Source: Scylla paramamosain
Taxonomy: Eukaryota; Arthropoda; Malacostraca; Decapoda; Portunidae
Direction: 5' to 3'
Assembly: GCF_035594125.1 (NCBI RefSeq)
Contig: NC_087181.1
Location: 2,020,001 to 2,084,000 of the forward strand
Length of the DNA: 64,000 nucleotides
In this document: piece by piece, positions 24,950 through 37,036 of the stretch
How positions within the stretch are numbered: position 1 is the first letter of the stretch
Layout of the letters: every line of letters begins with the position of its first letter
The notes under the pieces: model-generated
Database searches by the model: none
Told to the model about the DNA's origin: nothing
What the model saw: only the letters and a program-made list of their open reading frames with translations
Position numbers and translations under genes: made by a program

Positions 24950-24985
24950 CCGCCCCGCCCCGCCCCATCCCATCCCATCCCATCC
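24950..24985. repeat. (CGCCC)n then (CATCC)n
   Basis: Three CGCCC units and four CATCC units in succession. Confidence 0.93.
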
Positions 24986-25332
24986 TGCTTCCTGCATCCC
25001 CCGCCTATGAGTCGAACCCTCAGCCATCCAACCCTTGCTCTCTCCCTTCCTCCCCCTACTCTACTCTTCCATCTGTGTCGAATCTCCACCAGCCTCCCTC
25101 CAATACTTCCCACCTCGTCCTTCACACTCATTTATTTCACATCCCTAGCAGGCTCTCGCTTCTCCTCCCCATTATCTTTCCACTTGTATATCAATTTTTA
25201 CCAGTCCTTATCACCTATTTCGGAATTATAAATATGTTGATTTTTTTTATGATATTGCATTTCTTGTTTATTGATATTTTTACTAATGATCGATAAATCA
25301 TCCTTACTTATTCATTTTTTTTTTTACTTTTT
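24986..25332. other. C/T-rich then AT-rich unique sequence
   Basis: No gene seen; T-runs near 25315-25337 border the LINE fragment. Confidence 0.45.
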
Positions 25333-25570
25333 TTATGTAAGAGGGGCACTGGCCAAGGGCAGCAAAAAGAAAAGGGGAAAAAAAAAATCCCATTTAGGTG
25401 CCAGTCCCTGAAGGAGGGAGCCAAGTGGATTATCAAAAAAAAAAAAAAAAAAAATGGATAAGTGTCTTGAAATCTCCCTCTTTAAGGAATTCAAGCTATA
25501 GGAAGAGGAAAATACAAAAGAACTCAGGAAGTTTCCAGAGTTTACTAGGAAGAACATCTCTATTTAAAAG
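25333..25570 (-). mobile_element. LINE family B, ORF2 C-terminus and 3' UTR
   Basis: On the minus strand the frame entering from 25557 reads a decayed form of the terminal SFKREVSRHL motif as SLNSLKREISRHL. The 3' untranslated part follows, with GGTGCCAGT-type, A-rich and GGCACTGGCCAAGGGC (25347-25362) words at the element's end. The same family appears at 63300-63795, covering the adjoining upstream part of ORF2. From memory this is the Jockey-like LINE abundant in decapods. The match breaks near 25560-25590. Homopolymer expansions (25377-25388, 25436-25455) show decay. Confidence 0.75.
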
Positions 25571-25934
25571 GTGTAGATGGATTACGTCAGAAGTCCCGCC
25601 CTGAGACTTATATGTACTGTAGAGGTTTTCCTGCAGTGGCTAAGGCTGAAGTGAGGCGCGACCTGTGCTTTTAGTGCAGTTGGTGAGACCCGGAGTTGGT
25701 GAGACCCCCATGAAAGTTCCTTGACGTGAGAAACTAATGTGATCTTCGACGTCGATATGTGAAAATGAGGCGCGTCCAAGAAAGTTATAATTGTAGTAGT
25801 AATGTAATGTTACTGGTGATTCTAGTGCTGACGGTAATGATGATGATAATTATAATAGTTACAACATAATTATGAACAGTATTAATAACGATAAGAGCAA
25901 CAACTGCAACTACAACAGTAATGATAATTCTAAT
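25571..25934. other. Unique sequence, trinucleotide-biased at the right
   Basis: 25580-25790 mixed; 25790-25934 is filled with AAT/AGT/ATG words that look like a decayed trinucleotide repeat feeding into 25935. Confidence 0.5.
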
Positions 25935-26036
25935 AACTACTACTACTACTGCTACTACTGCTACTACTACTTCTACTACTACTACTACTACTACTACTAC
26001 TAATAATAATAATAATAATGATAATAATAATAATAT
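25935..26036. repeat. (ACT)n then (AAT)n composite
   Basis: ACT with a few GCT/TCT variants to about 26001, then AAT with ATG variants. Confidence 0.94.
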
Positions 26037-26133
26037 CTGATGGTAATGGTGTAAAAAATGAGAACAAAAACAAAAAAAAAGGAAATATGTATGGCTTCAA
26101 CGAATTATCTGCATATAATTTATGCATTATGCC

Positions 26134-26136
<3 letters not shown>

Positions 26137-26201
<65 letters not shown>
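26137..26201. repeat. (GA)n microsatellite
   Basis: Perfect GA run of about 32 units. Confidence 0.98.
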
Positions 26202-26203
<2 letters not shown>

Positions 26204-26639
26204 CTAACATCCTCATGGCCTGACTTATAAATCCTTCCCGCGAGTTGAGTTCCTGCTGTCAATATTTCGTTCAGGCAACTTCGTCTTTTCATTGAGTTAA
26301 GTCAGTCTGCGTGAATTCGCTCAGTGGCAGACCCGCTGACAGATCTTCTTGGCCCTGACGCGGCGAGAGAATAAGGGCCGCTAGCGTGGAGCTCTACGTA
26401 AATCTGAATTTCTACCTTCCTATAACAAACTATTATATAACCCTTTCACGGTGGTATGCACTGATTCACAGCACTTAAAACAATGTATGGATTCTTTATT
26501 AGCATCTGGGAGAAGGAAAAGGCATAAAAAAAAGAATACATTTTGGAATTTATAGCCAGTACAGTGTTTGCAGGTGGCTGTGGAACAAGAAAAGTCATCT
26601 CAGAGTGCTTAGTAATTTAAGAAAGACGTGTCAAGGACG
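26202..26639. other. Unique sequence, no gene seen
   Basis: 26230-26410 is CpG-containing, then AT-rich. Confidence 0.45.
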
Positions 26640-27025
26640 TGTCTGTGGAAGGGATAAGAACTTTAGGGATGCTGCAAGAAGCGAGTACCCCCAACATGTG
26701 GCAGTCCCTATGTAAAACGTGCATATATTTGCCCAATTTTCACTCCCTATTCATAAATTTATAACAGAAGAATATCAAAATAGGATGGCTAATTGGAGAG
26801 TGTAGGCTACCGGTGCTCTTGCATACGATTTTGTAAGAACATGAAATCATTAGGGGGACTATAAGAAGCTATTCAGGCTAACACGTGGTAGTCCTGCGTT
26901 AGACCTTTACAAATACTCACTTCTATCGTATCCGTATATTTATCTTATTTTATGGGAAGAGTGTCAAAACAAAAGGGTTAATTGGAAAGGTGGAGACTGT
27001 AGGTATTCCTGCATACCTGGAATGG
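26640..27025 (-). mobile_element. LINE family A tail, two tandem copies
   Basis: Plus-strand words GCTGCAAGAAGC...CAACATGTGGCAGTCCCT (near 26670-26710) and TATAAGAAGC...AACACGTGGTAGTCCTGC (near 26862-26897) are inverted versions of the tail seen at 17.0 and 23.7 kb. Each is followed by the same order of blocks down to GGCTAATTGGAGAG / GGTTAATTGGAAAG and a CTTGCATAC / CCTGCATAC end, about 190 bases apart. So a piece of the element was duplicated in place, or two copies inserted side by side. Confidence 0.7.
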
Positions 27026-27532
27026 CGCAGAGCAACTGTGGAATGAACGGAAATGCTTGAATTACCTAAGGCTAAATTACCACGGCCATACCATAATACA
27101 GTTCTCCTCAAAGTTAATTTTCTTTGTACACGCGGAGAAGAGTGGCCAAGAACACCAAAACACTGAGGAAAATAAGTTCACACAATTATCAGTACCCGAA
27201 GTGCAACTGAAACAATGCCCCGATAAACAGAAAAAAGAACAAAAGACAGCAGTGGCATTACCAAGGAGAGGCAAGGCTTAGAAAAGGGTGAAGAAGACAA
27301 ACAAGGACACCAAAGGAGGAGTGCAGAAGCCACACTCGCTATAAAAGGTTGCGGTGTTCTCACAGCGGCGTCTGGGCCAGTAATAATGGAACAAAGGTGC
27401 ACTTAACACTCCTAACACCCGCGCCGCGATTTTAGCTGAATTTTGTATGAGTGGCGCAGCGAGGAGGCGAGGAGGCAAGGCTGATGGAGACGAGTCTTTA
27501 GTGTATTTGTTGATTCACCCATTTGTTTTCAT

Positions 27533-27534
<2 letters not shown>
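27026..27534. other. Unique sequence, no gene seen
   Basis: Short open frames on both strands without motifs. Confidence 0.45.
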
Positions 27535-28280
<746 letters not shown>

Positions 28281-28536
28281 CGGCAAGGCAAGACCGGCCG
28301 AGGCGAAGCGAGGCGAGGCAGGGCGAGGTGGGGGAGGGCGACGTGGGGCAGGGCGAGGCAGGGCGAGGCGAGGCGAGGCGAGGCGAGGCGAGGCGGGTCA
28401 GGTCAGGGCAGGGCAGGGCAGGGCAGGGCAGGTCAGGTCAGGTCAGATCAGGGCAAGGCGAAGCGAGACAAGACAGGGCAAGGCGAGACAAGGCGAGACG
28501 AGGCAGAGCAAGACAAGACAAGACAAAGCAAGGCAG
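28281..28536. repeat. Pentanucleotide array with shifting variants
   Basis: About 50 five-base units in variant blocks: AGGCG, then GTCAG, GGCAG, GTCAG again, then AGACA/AGGCA mixtures. All three plus-strand frames are open and Arg/Gly/Gln-rich because five-base units cycle the frame; not a protein. Confidence 0.93.
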
Positions 28537-29361
28537 CCTTTGTAAGGAGGATAGAATAACTGTGGATTCTCCTTCACCTCCATGAAATGTTATGCTGTGG
28601 CGCAAGTTTAGAGTAATTTGGAAATACTCCATTGATAGAAGTGATCGAGCAGCTCAGATCTAGTGCATGTAATTATGATTTTGTTTAGCGTCACTCGAAA
28701 GAAATGAAGTGGTCATACTATGATTGGCAGCCGAAAGGTTGTTGCCACTTATAGTAATGATCAGAAAAAAAAAAAAGAAGAAAGGTAGTTATCTGGAATA
28801 CATTTAATACCAAGTTTTATTTTATTTCCTTACGACAGACATTTAATCATGCATGAGTGCTCACTTCGATGCACACATTGCTATAGTATAAAGCAGCAAG
28901 TCTTAGATGAAACGACTTGCATAAAAGCTGTCGGACCTTTATCTGAAGCGGAAATAAAAACTGTACCTTTACAAACCTTTTTTTTTTCAACTATTGTTAC
29001 ATCAGTCAGAAAAGTGTGCCTCACCTGGACGGGAGGTATTTGTGTAAGACTCATGAATAACACTCCCAGGAATCACTGCAGTGTTTCTCTTATGTACAGA
29101 AGCAGCATCGTAATTTCAGAGAAGGAAAGAATGGCGCCAGTACAGCAGCAACAAGGGCAACACTCAGTCCATTACTAAAACAACGCACAGTTTAGTAGCC
29201 TCGTGTGTCTGTACTAAATGTTGAGAAATACCTTGTCGCCTGTTTAGTTTGTAGCACATTCGTTACATTATTTACACGTTGTCTGTCCGACGCCTTCCTG
29301 TGTGCTGTGATACTCGACGCTGTGTCGTGCCTGTTGCAGCTGCTCTGGTGACATGGCAAGA
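28537..29361. other. Unique sequence with one non-repetitive ORF
   Basis: A plus-strand frame with a real ATG (28849-29178, 109 codons, starting MHECSLRCTHC) is not driven by repeats. I recognise no family, and a homopolymer T-run lies inside it near 28978-28988, which argues against coding. The rest is AT-rich. Confidence 0.3.
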
Positions 29362-29391
29362 GTGGTGGTGGTGGTGGTGGTGGTGGTGGCG
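29362..29391. repeat. (GGT)n microsatellite
   Basis: About ten GGT units. Confidence 0.95.
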
Positions 29392-30639
29392 GCTGTTGTT
29401 GTGTTGGTCCTCGTCAAGAATTCTTCTCTCAGTGGATTTGCTGCTTTATTTAATTTACTCTACTACCGATTTATTTTCTGAAAGGAAGTAATACTGTTGC
29501 CTTTTTTTTTATATATAACCTTAAACTTCCTGTAAACTCTAGATTGACACAATTTACCCATTCCCTTTATGAATTATTTAGTGTTTAGGTTTTTGCTCTT
29601 GTTTGCACTGCATTACTCCTTTTAAACTTGGTTCAGCGTCAATCACAAACCTTCCCTCACCGCCCTTACACAATGCACACATTTCCAATATTAATTTCCC
29701 AAAAGCAGGAAGTATTGGTGTATATAATTTTCACGTTGATATCTACTGCATTTATCTCTCAGTAAACTCTTTGTAGATTTGAGGCAGTCTTCACACAATC
29801 TAGCCGTTTCCCTGCAGCAAGGATTAATGGGATGGTGGGGCAAGAGGCTCTGAAGTTATGGCCAGGGAGGAGGAGGAGGAGGAGAACGAGTATGAGGAGG
29901 AGGAGGCTGAAGAGGAGGAGGAAGAAGCAGAGGCAGAGCTGGAATTACCTTAAAATATTTAGTGCGCTGTAGTGTGTTGCTGACAAAGGAAACAAACAGG
30001 TGGCTGCGTCTCCGGGAGGGAACACTGATCCTCCGAGGTAAAAAATATGCCGCTGCCTTCCACGAAGTTGAGGCGGCGCGGCGCTACATCCATTAGTGTG
30101 CCGCGATACACAGCGCACTGTCAAAAGAAGCGCCAGAAGAAATATTAGAATTCGCATTTTTTCCTTAAATAGTAAAAACCAGGCAGCTTTAAGTTTGATG
30201 AGAAAGTTGTAATGGCGGGTTCAGCTTTAATGTCCGTGTGAACCCATTACGACACCCAAAGATTACAGCTTATTGTCGAAGGCCGAAGGTGGAAAAAAAA
30301 AATAAATAAAAACTAAGCTGTTTCTTATTGAGTAAGCCGTGGTGCCAAAATACTTGGAATTGCTTCCTTGTGTGACTTAAATAACTACGCACATACCTTA
30401 GTGTTTATAAATGAGTGAAAAAAGCCTTCTGAAAACAACGATTTTTCGAGAAGAATAATTTGAAGGAAAGAAAAAAAAGTAGATACTCGAGTTTTCTTTG
30501 TTTCTCTCGCTGTCAAGTGAATATTCCGAACAATAATATCTCGCTATAAAAAGAACCTTTTCTCTTTGCATCTCCAGGAATCACAGCACGCCTCTGACGG
30601 ATCGCAAATATATGAAAATTCTTTGTCTGGCAGAGTGGT
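29392..30639. other. Unique sequence with GGA-rich patch
   Basis: GGA/GAA-rich at 29867-29935. 29940-30290 has CpG and TAATGG words of conserved-noncoding type. 30290-30540 is AT-rich. No gene seen. Confidence 0.45.
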
Positions 30640-30825
30640 GGGGAGGTGAGAAGAGAGGGAGGGAGGGAGGGAGAGGCAAAAGGAAAAGGTAAGGACAAGT
30701 GAGGAGGTGAGATGGGGAGAAGAAAAGTTAGGGAAGGAGAGGAAGGGAGGCAAGGGGAGAGAGGGAAAGAGGGGTAGACAGTACGTGGTAGTGTGGGAGA
30801 GGAGAGAAAGAGGGAGAAGGGGAGG
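30640..30825. repeat. Polypurine tract (GGGA-rich)
   Basis: Almost only G and A on the plus strand, with GGGAGGGAGGGA at its left. Minus-strand Ser/Leu/Pro frames result. Confidence 0.85.
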
Positions 30826-31129
30826 CATCTGTGTGAAATAAATTCATTAGGCGGAGGCGGGACGGAAGCCTTATTTACATACATCACTGCGGGCACCGAA
30901 TCCGCTTCCTGAGGTTTCATCCTTCCAACTTTAGAAGCCCGAAGCCCAGGAGCTCCAGTCGAGGAAGCTTTGGAGCTTATTACTGATTCCGATCCTGAAT
31001 CTTGCCCCCTGGGGAGTAATACCCACCCACCTCGAGACAGCTTGTATGAAGCCTAGGCCCTTAGGCGGTACAGAGGTGTGAGTGTGGTGCCGGAGTTGTC
31101 TTGGAAACACTTCGCTCTAAATTTAGATG
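30826..31129. other. Unique sequence, no gene seen
   Basis: Mixed composition with CpG; nothing recognised. Confidence 0.45.
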
Positions 31130-31390
31130 AGGTGATGGCAGGGTGACTGAAAGGAGTGAGAACAGAGGATAGTAGGATGAAGAGAATGACAAGATGTGAT
31201 GGCAGGTGATGGTGGCAGAGGCTGGTGGGAATAGGTAATGGTTAGGGGAAGTGATTGAGGGGAGCGAGAACAGTTGGTGGCAGAACAGAGAGGGACAGAC
31301 AGTGATAGCAGGGTGACAGCGGCAGGGAGTGAGAACAGGTGATGGTGAGGTGAAGGGAGGTGGCAGAAGAGAGTGACAAGATGCATAGGT
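31130..31390. repeat. Degenerate minisatellite
   Basis: Blocks GGAGTGAGAACAG and GATGGCAGGGTGAC recur in altered form (near 31134, 31155, 31196, 31260, 31304, 31328), spaced roughly 40-60 bases. Opens a long minus-strand frame that is not a gene. Confidence 0.6.
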
Positions 31391-31837
31391 TGAGGGAAAA
31401 GCAACAAGCGAAGGTGATATGTTAGGAAGAACGAATTAATATAGGAAGGAGAGAGACAAAAGTAGAGATCGGACACATTAATGGAAGAATATCGACACGA
31501 GAGAAGCTGAGCTGGATGTACAAAAAGACAACAAGACAACGCTGGGATGAAATAAGAGACAGACGTTGAGATAAAGCAGTAAATAAGATATCAGCAATTT
31601 GAATGGAAGCGCGGGAGTCAACATTACCAGTTTATGTATCAGTAGCGTCCCATTTTGGCGGAAATGATGAGGTAATTAAAATGGAAATTGTTATGTGTAG
31701 GTAGAAAAAAATAATAAAAAAATGACCTGAAAATATAACACTTTTTTTTTCACGAAATTTAAAGGACCTCGGCTGTTCATATAATAATTTATGTGATAAT
31801 GTGTGACAGATAACTATATTGCCATGCCTTTATGACG

Positions 31838-31839
<2 letters not shown>
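31391..31839. other. Unique sequence, no gene seen
   Basis: Mixed then AT-rich, with a T-run near 31741. Confidence 0.45.
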
Positions 31840-31905
<66 letters not shown>

Positions 31906-31973
31906 TGTTTGTCTCTGTCTGTTTGTCTATCTGTCTATCTGTCTGCCTGCCTCCGTGTTTTTTTTTTTTTTTT
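31840..31973. repeat. GT run, GTCT tract and T-run
   Basis: GT 31840-31904, degenerate GTCT 31905-31955, T 31958-31973. Confidence 0.94.
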
Positions 31974-32146
31974 CCGAATGACTGGCTGGATAGTTGTCTG
32001 TTTCCATCTGTCTTTGTCTTTCCGTCTGCCTGGTTATCATTCTACTCGTGTTTGTATGTCGGTCTATGTATGTGTGTGGGTGGGGATGAGGGGGCTTATA
32101 CAGAGGAAATCCATACGTCTCTTGGAATGAACCGTAAATCATTGTG

Positions 32147-32346
32147 ACAAATACCTGTGTACACCTGTATTGAAAACTTGTATGTATTTGTACCTGTGTG
32201 AGAAAGTACACCTGTGTGGGAGAGTAACTTTGTGAGGTACTTAAGTGTGAGATGATCCGTGTACCTGTGTGAGTATGTATGAGAGCACCTTTGTGAGAGT
32301 AAAGTACCTGTGTGTACCTGTATGAGAGGAGTACCTGTGTGAGCCG
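32147..32346. repeat. Degenerate GTACCTGTGTGAGA minisatellite
   Basis: GTACCTGTGTGAGA-like units recur about nine times with variable length (roughly 16-27 bases) between about 32147 and 32346. Confidence 0.8.
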
Positions 32347-33429
32347 TAGGTAGGAAAGAGGATTACACAAGGCGCAAGAGGCTGAGACTGCTTCTCTAAT
32401 GTATATCTCGCTCCCTCTCCCTCCTCTCCCTTCTTTGCCCTCCCTCTCTTACTCTTATTCTCCCTTCCTGCCTCTCCTTCCACATCTGCCTTCCTTTTCT
32501 TCTTCCTCTCTCTCCATCTTCTGACTTCTTTATCTCGCCACCTCCTCCTCCTTCCTCTCAGTTCATGATTCTTTGATACATTATCGTCGGGTTTATCTTG
32601 ATTTTTTCTCGAGTCGCATGAAAATTTGGATTCCTTAGTGGAGACCTTGATTGTATTTGAAATCTGTAGTAGTTTTCTTAATCTTTGAACTGGTGATAAG
32701 ACTATAAAGCTTGTTCTAGTTCCCCTGTCAAGTATTAGGGAGTATTTGGTTCGTTTATTCAGTCACTACCTATGTTACTGTGTCTTAAAACCATGTGAGT
32801 CTTGTATGTTACCTTTAAATTACACGAGTTAAACAACATCAATCAAAATGTTACTATAATATTGAAATACGTAGACTCGCTGATTAGATGAAATGTGAAA
32901 AGTAACAGTATGTACAAGATATTTGTCGAACATAATCTCGATGCAAAGAAAACGTGGTGCGATATGAAGGCTCGAGGTGATTGGTCGTCATCGCCATCTG
33001 CTTCTGCCAGGAGGTGAAAATGAGTGAAGCCCAAACCTGCCAGCAAAACACCAGACGTCTATCGGAGTATTGAAAGGCCAAGGCGCCATTGCTCTCATGT
33101 TTTGTAACACGCTGCCACCGACTCAAGGCACGGACACTTGACACGGAAAAGTTTCAGCAACAACAGCCTGGGGAGCGAGTGGAGGGGTCCGTGGGGGAAG
33201 TGGAGGGTGTAGGGTGTGAGTGTACATTGCCTCGCCGCCGCCTCTCCTCTCCCCCAGCAAGCAGTGGCGACAGGTGTTTGCAAAGGAGAGAACATTGTTA
33301 CTTGATGTGCCGAGTGATGCTTCTCCTGGAAATCTGGTAGAAAGAAAGATCGTGTTCAGTCAAGACGTTTAATTCGTTCACTGCTATTTGAAATCACTCC
33401 TTAACCAGAAACCATGTTGAGAAGTCCAC
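32347..33429. other. Unique sequence, no gene seen
   Basis: 32390-32560 is C/T-rich; 32560-32900 AT-rich; 32930-33330 mixed with CpG. Frames of 60-86 codons on both strands lack motifs. Confidence 0.45.
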
Positions 33430-33440
33430 CGCTGCTGCTG

Positions 33441-33510
<70 letters not shown>

Positions 33511-33549
33511 CATCACCACCACCACCACAGTCACCACCACAACCACCAG
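33430..33549. repeat. GCT, ACT, CAC composite microsatellite
   Basis: GCT 33430-33441, ACT to about 33511, then degenerate CAC/CCA to 33549. Confidence 0.95.
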
Positions 33550-34736
33550 CACTACAATATTCACACCCAGTCTTGTCATTTCATCACCTCTGTGTAAGCC
33601 ATTTGGAGATTACTTGGATGTTAATTCAGTGCCGAGGAAGTATTGATGATATGCTGTAATAATCAGGCTTTGATGCTACGTGCGAGGCGCAGTACTCTAT
33701 AATGTTGCTGCAGTGCGTCTGATTATTATTACTGTAGGTATTTTGAAGGGTGATTTGTTGGAGTGGAGTGGGATCTCTCTCAGAAGGTTCTTTGATGTGA
33801 TGATTTTTACTTGCCACCACTGAGTCATTTCTGATGTGAACTTTGTCATTAGGGATAGTAACTTTATCATTAAAAGTAAAATTAAATACGTTTCATATGA
33901 CCTTTGCGTTGTGGTGACATGGAAAAAAAATATGTAAGTAAATAAGAAAATAATGTAGAATGAAAGTCAATATTTGTACAACAGAATAATCCACGTGGAG
34001 TTGCGTTGTGGGAGGTTAGAGACAAGCGAAAATAAATGAACGAAATGAAAGCAAAATAAATATCTAAATAAATAAAATATAATAAAAATAAACTAGATAT
34101 ACTGGCACATGATTTCGAAATAGAATAAATGTTACTGTTTGAGCTTCAAGATAATCCGTTATGCAGTACAGGTAAGGAACCATTCAGCTTGATCACCTTT
34201 CAAATGACACAATGTGGTTGATAGAGACAGTTTGGGTGTTGTGGAATGAAAGAGAAATGTCAGGAAGTGAGGGAAACTGAGAGGCTGATAGACAAGTTAG
34301 AAAAAATCCCAACCAGTTTTTTTTTCCCGCCTTTTCCACTCAGTGTTTTTCCACATGCATAACTTGTCACTAAAAAAAAAAAAAATAGATAAATAAAATA
34401 AGTAAATAAATAAAAATAGATAAGATAGTAAATAATGAAATAAAAAAAATTATGTTCACACACGCCAAGCTGGTTGGTTATTCCCTGGAAAATTTTAATC
34501 AGGAGTATATGAGGCGTGTGTTCTGCCCTGAGTGAGACTGGTGTGCCTTGGTTTACTTTACCTGCCTGCAGCTGGTAGTGAGTCAATGAGGGGGATGGAC
34601 ATTATGATAGGAGGCACATTAGTTTCCTATCACCAGTATTGATGTGAAGTGGATGTAGTTAATCTGCGCCACACTCTTCTAAGCAGCCTCTCTTTTACAT
34701 CTTGAAACTACATAATCTCTGCTGCGGTTGAATTTA
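33550..34736. other. AT-rich unique sequence, no gene seen
   Basis: AAAT/AATA-rich at 34020-34100 and 34370-34450, A-run near 34372-34385. Nothing recognised. Confidence 0.45.
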
Positions 34737-34786
34737 GTCAGCCAGTCAGTCAGTCAGTCAATCAGTCAGTCAGTCCATCAATCAAT
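34737..34786. repeat. (CAGT)n imperfect microsatellite
   Basis: CAGT units with CAAT and CCAT variants; same motif as 20903-20935. Confidence 0.9.
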
Positions 34787-34842
34787 GTAGCTACTGATAT
34801 TCTTTTCCTCTGACATCATAACCACCACTTTCTCTCCTCCTT

Positions 34843-35150
34843 AACCGTCGCCATCTTCTCTCACTTCAGCCGTCACCACTATACCTAACCTGTCCCTGTC
34901 TTTACACCTCAGTCGTCACCACCCTTCACATCACCATCACCACACTTCCTTCAGCCTTCACCACTCCACACCTCACCTATCACAGCGACTCCACACCTCA
35001 CCCTTCATCATTTCTATACCTCATCCGTCACCATCTTAACACCTCTTCTGTCATCGTCTCTTACCATCTCTTCACTTCAACCATCACCATCACTCTTCCC
35101 CCTTACTCTTGGCCGTCACCACTCTTCATCTGCTTCGTCACCTCAGCGCC
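34843..35150. repeat. Degenerate 23-bp minisatellite
   Basis: Consensus near CCGTCACCAYYCTTACACCTCA. Clear adjacent units lie about 34965-35060 with steps of 23-25 bases; others are spaced at 23-45 bases. About ten copies. Confidence 0.75.
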
Positions 35151-36453
35151 CCTTACCGCCGCGTCAGCTTTACCACAGCCACCGCCAATTCTGCCAGTAC
35201 TGCATTCATCTTTCGTTTCTTTCATCTCTCTGCTGCCTTCGCCGCCGCCAGCAGGGAGGCGAAGAAACTCAGCGGGTCGTGTAATCTCCCGCGCAGAGAT
35301 CTGACAAGGACTGGCATACTCGGTCCATCCAACTCCTGCCTCTCTCTCGGTTCTCTTTTATTGTTGCTTCCTTTACTTCACTTTCCTTTCTTATCTCGCG
35401 TCGTGCAGTGCCTCGCCAGCATTCAAAGGTACTTTTTTTGTTTGCTTTTTTTTTTTTTTTGGGGTGGGGGGGGTTCACGCATTCTGCGTCGTTTTCATTT
35501 ATTTACTTGTCTCCCTCGTTCGTCTGCTGATTTTTGGAGTGTTTCTCTCACTTACTATAATTTCGTTGGATTCAGGATATTTAGCTACAGATTTCGTCTA
35601 TACATTTTGTAAAATGTGCTTCTCGTAAATGTATTTCATTTGTTATGTTCTTAATGTTCATATCGTGTTATTTCTCCCAACATTCAGTCTCCACAGTTTT
35701 AGCCTGCGTGTGCCTGTGCTCCCTTTTCTTCCCTGTTTCTCGTCCCTCTCTCTCCCTCATCGGCAGTCGGGCCTCAGCGGGGCTTACTCTGTACCTCATT
35801 TCACAAAGCCGGATCTCCAGATATACTCGGCGGGTTGTTAGTCTGTCTCCCCGCCTCTAATCCGGTCCCAAAAATTAATTCCCTGAAGGGAGACTTTGAA
35901 AAGACGGATGGCGGCTGCTCCCTCCCTCGTCCCTGTGACATAATATTAATGGCACGTCCTCGCATTCCGTGTGTGAGCCTAATTTTGAGACAGACTCCTC
36001 CTTTGCTCGCCATCACTCCTGGATTGCCGCGTCTGCAGCCCCGCCAGGTACCCCAGCCGCTGATGGCGCACACTCGCCAATCACCATAATTTAAATCGTC
36101 ATCAAGTGGGTCTTAATTGCATTTGTGTAAATTGCCGTTCGAGTTAATGATTTGTGGCGTTAGTGATTGTGTAGCGGGAGTGTTTTCTTTATTCTTTGCC
36201 TTTTTTCTGTTACGTGAACGCGGTCATGCATTTCCGAGTCACTTCAGCAAACCAAGCACGCCATATTATTGAAGAATCTAACGTGAATTCATCAATGTGA
36301 AAATACAGCATGATTTTAAGTTTTGTATTGAATATACGAGAATAATAAGCAAGCTACTGATGAACACACGATTTCCTATATCATCATTATTTTTTTTTTG
36401 GTGAAAATGCCTTACTAAGATTTATAGCAAAACAAAGAGGTTAATCAAGATAT
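35151..36453. other. Unique sequence, no gene supported
   Basis: The frame 35109-35612 (167 codons) runs through a T-run and a G-run (about 35444-35473) and resembles no family. 35850-36100 mixes CpG with TTAATT and TAATATTAATGG words and looks like conserved noncoding DNA. 36100-36450 is AT-rich. Confidence 0.4.
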
Positions 36454-36493
36454 ATTATTATTATTATTATTATTTATTTATTTTTTTTTTTTT
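36454..36493. repeat. (ATT)n and T-run
   Basis: Eight ATT units, ATTT units, then T to 36493. Confidence 0.93.
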
Positions 36494-36739
36494 GAGAGGA
36501 ACCAATAAGTAGCAGGAGCCGCGTCCCGCCGAGGCGCGCAATGGTCTCCTCTATGGACAGATGTAATTCTAAAGTCACGTGATCAGTTCGATCCGCTCCA
36601 ACCGAATCCAAAGGAAAACAAGTAATATGGAAGAGAAAACCCAAAAATTCCAATATTACAGTAACAAAAACAGTCCAGCGGTCTCTTCTCCACTGCCATA
36701 AAGTTCAATATTAAGAAACTTTTGGAGGACCGTCCCTCT

Positions 36740-37036
36740 CTTTCTCCTCCTCCTCCTCCTCCTCCTCCTCTCCTTCCTTTTCTTCCTCTACCTCATGAGT
36801 CCCTTCCTTCTCCATTTTTTTTTTCTTTCATTCCGTCTTTCTTTCCTTCCTTGTTTTTCTTTTTTCTTTCTCTTCATTCTTTGTTTTCATTTTTTCTTTC
36901 TTGTTCTTGTTCTTCTTGTTCTTCTTCTGTACATTTCCATTTGATTGTCTTTATTGTTGCCTTCCTTTCTCCTCCTCCTCCTCCTCCTCCTCCTCCTCCT
37001 CCTCCTCCTCCTCCTCCTCCTCCTCCTCCTCCTCCT
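36740..37036. repeat. Polypyrimidine tract with two CTC arrays
   Basis: CTC at 36745-36770 and 36970-37036, joined by TTCC/TTTC-rich sequence; nearly all pyrimidine on the plus strand. Confidence 0.92.

Noticed and set aside
28281..28536. RGG/RQ-repeat protein
   Set aside because: Pentanucleotide array keeps all three plus frames open; no reason to prefer one.
28849..29178. 109-codon non-repetitive ORF
   Set aside because: No recognisable domain, contains a T-run, and length is within chance for 64 kb in six frames. Kept only as a note in the stretch entry.
35109..35612. 167-codon ORF of mixed composition
   Set aside because: Includes the degenerate CCGTCACCA repeat and T/G homopolymers; no family resemblance and no splice evidence.
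36580..36600. Second B-box-like GTTCGATCC
   Set aside because: No A box at a suitable distance and no T-run terminator nearby.
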